Source: Byssochlamys sp. IMV 00236 (taxonomy: Eukaryota; Ascomycota; Eurotiomycetes; Eurotiales; Thermoascaceae). Taken from it: a stretch of DNA of 20,940 nucleotides. Where the stretch lies: positions 1 through 20,940 of the forward strand of contig MSJH02000671.1 in the NCBI GenBank assembly GCA_001931875.2, in the 5' to 3' direction. The translations under genes were made by a program, and so were the position numbers. The notes below the pieces were generated by a model. That model did no database searches. It saw nothing but the letters and a program-made list of their open reading frames with translations, and was not told the DNA's origin. Positions 18,820 through 20,940 of this stretch are shown in pieces (positions within the stretch are counted from its first letter, which is position 1; each line of letters begins with the position of its first letter).

Positions 18820-19322
18820 GACAGAACGCCGTTCCCACCGGGAAGGCTTCTTTCTTTTCACTCATGATATAATGCACGGAATGATCTGGTTCGAATTTGC
18901 ATTAGAGGCGGTCGTAAATTGGGGTCATGGGTTCGGGGTATCTGGGCAAAGAGCAATACCAAAAAGCAGTCATGCATTTTTATTTAACGGGAAACGGGTA
19001 AGACAACAATCATCATGTAATTTTTTTTTATTGTTTCTCGTTTCTTTTTCTGATATCCTTTTTTGGATAATGCAGATAACGCACATGAGTCAGAGCTCTG
19101 CCTTTCAATTCTTAATTCTGGCAACAGATTTTACACTTTCTATATTTATTTGATGTTCCCTTCTTGTATCTTCTTTGGTACTAACTATATGTATAAATCC
19201 CCTTTCTTCTTTTCTCCTTCATCTACTTTTTTTATGCATTACGCGACACGACGACGTCCTGGTGGATATTTATTTTTCATTTTGCTTTTTCTCTCTTTTC
19301 AGACGGCACTTTTTATGAGTTG
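18820..19322 (+). other. YTH gene 3' region
   Basis: T-rich sequence follows the TGA, with many short T runs (19020-19060, 19215-19300). This suits a 3' UTR and poly(A) region. No clean AATAAA is present at a convincing place, which is common in fungi. The exact end of the transcript cannot be set. Confidence 0.45.
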
Positions 19323-20940
19323 ATGCGATCCCCAGCAGTTCGACGACGTCTACGGTGTTATGAATCATGAACAGTTTGCGGGTTTCTTTTGATCTTATAT
19401 AGACAAGTCTCCCCTCTGACTATTCAGTCGTGTTTTCTGCAGAATCATTGTGCATCTTTGCAGAATGCTCATGGTTGTTTCGGGAGTTGGACGTCTCGAG
19501 AAAGCCTGTTGCCAGCTGTCTCAGTATATACTGCAGTCTTTTCCGCATGTGTTTCACCGCCTTAGACTTGCTATTTGGAGGGGTTTGACAAATTCGAGTC
19601 TCGTTTGTTCTTGCATACTGTTCTCTCATTTTCAAGTTCTTTACGTCGCAGCCTCCTTAGAGTCATTTCTGATAGAACACTGGCTCTTTTTTCTTTTCTT
19701 GCGATGCCCCTACATTATACCATTACATATACGCGACAGCATTAGACATAGATACCTCAGCAAAGGCGTGGCGAATCATTTTTGGGAGGCCAGATGGAAT
19801 AGAGTGGATACGGCGTCAAACAAATATACTCTTCACGCACATGGGGCTATCCTGATGTGACCGTGGCTATCACATGGCTTTGTCACTCTCGGGCCCTTTC
19901 CTGCTTCTCGATACATACCGAACTGTCTTTCGCATGTGGTTAGATTGTAGAGTAACTACATGGCCGGGTGGGACCCGCTTCCCGCTGTCAGCTGTTGCTC
20001 AAGCCCTAAGGGTAAAATGAATGGCTCCGTATGGGATTGGAGTCTACACACGCGAGCGCTTTCTGATCAAGTGGCGTAGTATTTACTTGATAGCGTCTTA
20101 TTCATGTACAGAGACATGTGAATATGCCACGATACAACGAATTGGTGTGTCTCCAGGTGGCATTGCTGGTGTTTCGGCTCAACGTCATCTGCTTCATCGA
20201 GCAATGTGAGCTGTGAATATGCTGTTATTCAGGGCATCCGAGAGCATCCAGCAAATGAAAGACTTGTAGCAGAATACTTTTGTATTCTTGTATTGAATTT
20301 TTAGAATGCGATCTATCTTATAGACTTAAGTTCACCCCTTTTAAATACAAACGATGTCTCGCCAGCGAGTCACCTGACTGGCGTTCCGAACTTCTATCGC
20401 GACTCTTTTATTAGGTAGGTAGGTACTTTCTTATTCTACTTTACCTTGGAAGATTCGTCTAGAGAGAAGCCTGGTATGGATCAGAATATATCTGAAACGC
20501 GGATCAATTGCCATTACTGTGAATTTGGATATAAACAGAAGGACTCGATACCATGGGATAAGTAGATAGATAGCTGGTAGGACCGACGTAGTTCGCTTGG
20601 ATTATAGGTAGGTGGATATTTCTTCAAGGTGTTGGTTAACTATAGCAGGCTATGTTCTAGTAATTGCTGTGAAGAAGGCTGCGTTCGACGACTGTATCGT
20701 GCGATTCCTGGAGCCTAAATGTCTAGCCTGGCTAAAGGTGAGGTTCTCACAGTATGTCAAAATCACATAATAAGTAATTGCAAACCTTTAGATCGAATAT
20801 ATCTTAGAACTCGGTCTGGGCAGCAGTTGCGTACCCGTTCGGTATGTATGTATGTAGAGATTAGTTCATACTCTCAGCTCTAAGTATATTGATACCTAAG
20901 CCACAATATTCATAGCAGCCAATGGCGTGTAATTCCAACA
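19323..20940. other. Distal spacer without a supported gene
   Basis: The longest open frame, 19450-19860 on the plus strand, begins with TTG, has a scattered hydrophobic and cysteine-rich composition and matches no family I know. Short microsatellites are seen at 20415-20426 (TAGG), about 20563-20573 (TAGA) and 20841-20855 (TATG). The next gene presumably lies beyond the window. Confidence 0.5.

Noticed and set aside
18885..18905. tRNA B-box-like GGTTCGAATTT
   Set aside because: No pairing T-arm and no A box at the right distance; also not a tRNA on the reverse strand.
19450..19860. 136-codon plus-strand ORF downstream of the YTH gene
   Set aside because: Starts at TTG, has no domain and looks like chance opening in T-rich DNA.

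Overview
The window looks like nuclear DNA of a filamentous ascomycete, most likely one of the Eurotiales such as Aspergillus or a close relative. The evidence is short introns (about 50-100 bp) with GT...AG ends and branch points of the CTRAC/CTGAT type, roughly balanced GC with AT-rich spacers, and gene families with the domain order typical of Pezizomycotina. The genus is inferred from protein resemblance only. I see no phage, plasmid, CRISPR, rRNA or tRNA signal.

Layout, all genes on the + strand. (1) 1-386: the 3' end of a RAD16-type SNF2/DEAD-like repair ATPase gene, two exons visible. (2) 1203-2988: a two-exon gene for a 571-residue C2-domain protein with conserved but unnamed downstream regions. 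(3) 4691-8347: a four-exon gene for a 1152-residue protein with a possible N-myristoylation motif, a beta-rich N-terminal region, a proline-rich linker, and BAR, PH, ArfGAP zinc-finger and ankyrin-like regions. This is the Csx2/ACAP architecture of a regulator of Arf GTPases at curved membranes. (4) 8348-about 15230: almost 7 kb in which I can support no protein-coding gene. It holds simple repeats and several hairpins or inverted repeats. (5) about 15235-16560: the probable long 5' leader of the next gene. (6) 16561-18819: a gene for an RRM plus YTH-domain protein, a probable m6A-type RNA reader. (7) 18820-20940: its 3' region and further spacer with no supported gene.

The genes are not an operon and do not form an obvious pathway: they cover DNA repair, two membrane or lipid-binding proteins, and RNA recognition.

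The most unusual signals surround the YTH gene. About 1.25 kb upstream of its start contains no ATG on the coding strand but about 20 CATs, that is, ATGs on the other strand. The only ATG before the start lies inside a probable leader intron. All three predicted introns in the coding region are multiples of three and free of stop codons, so the whole gene reads through as one open frame. I found no convincing previously undescribed multi-gene system.
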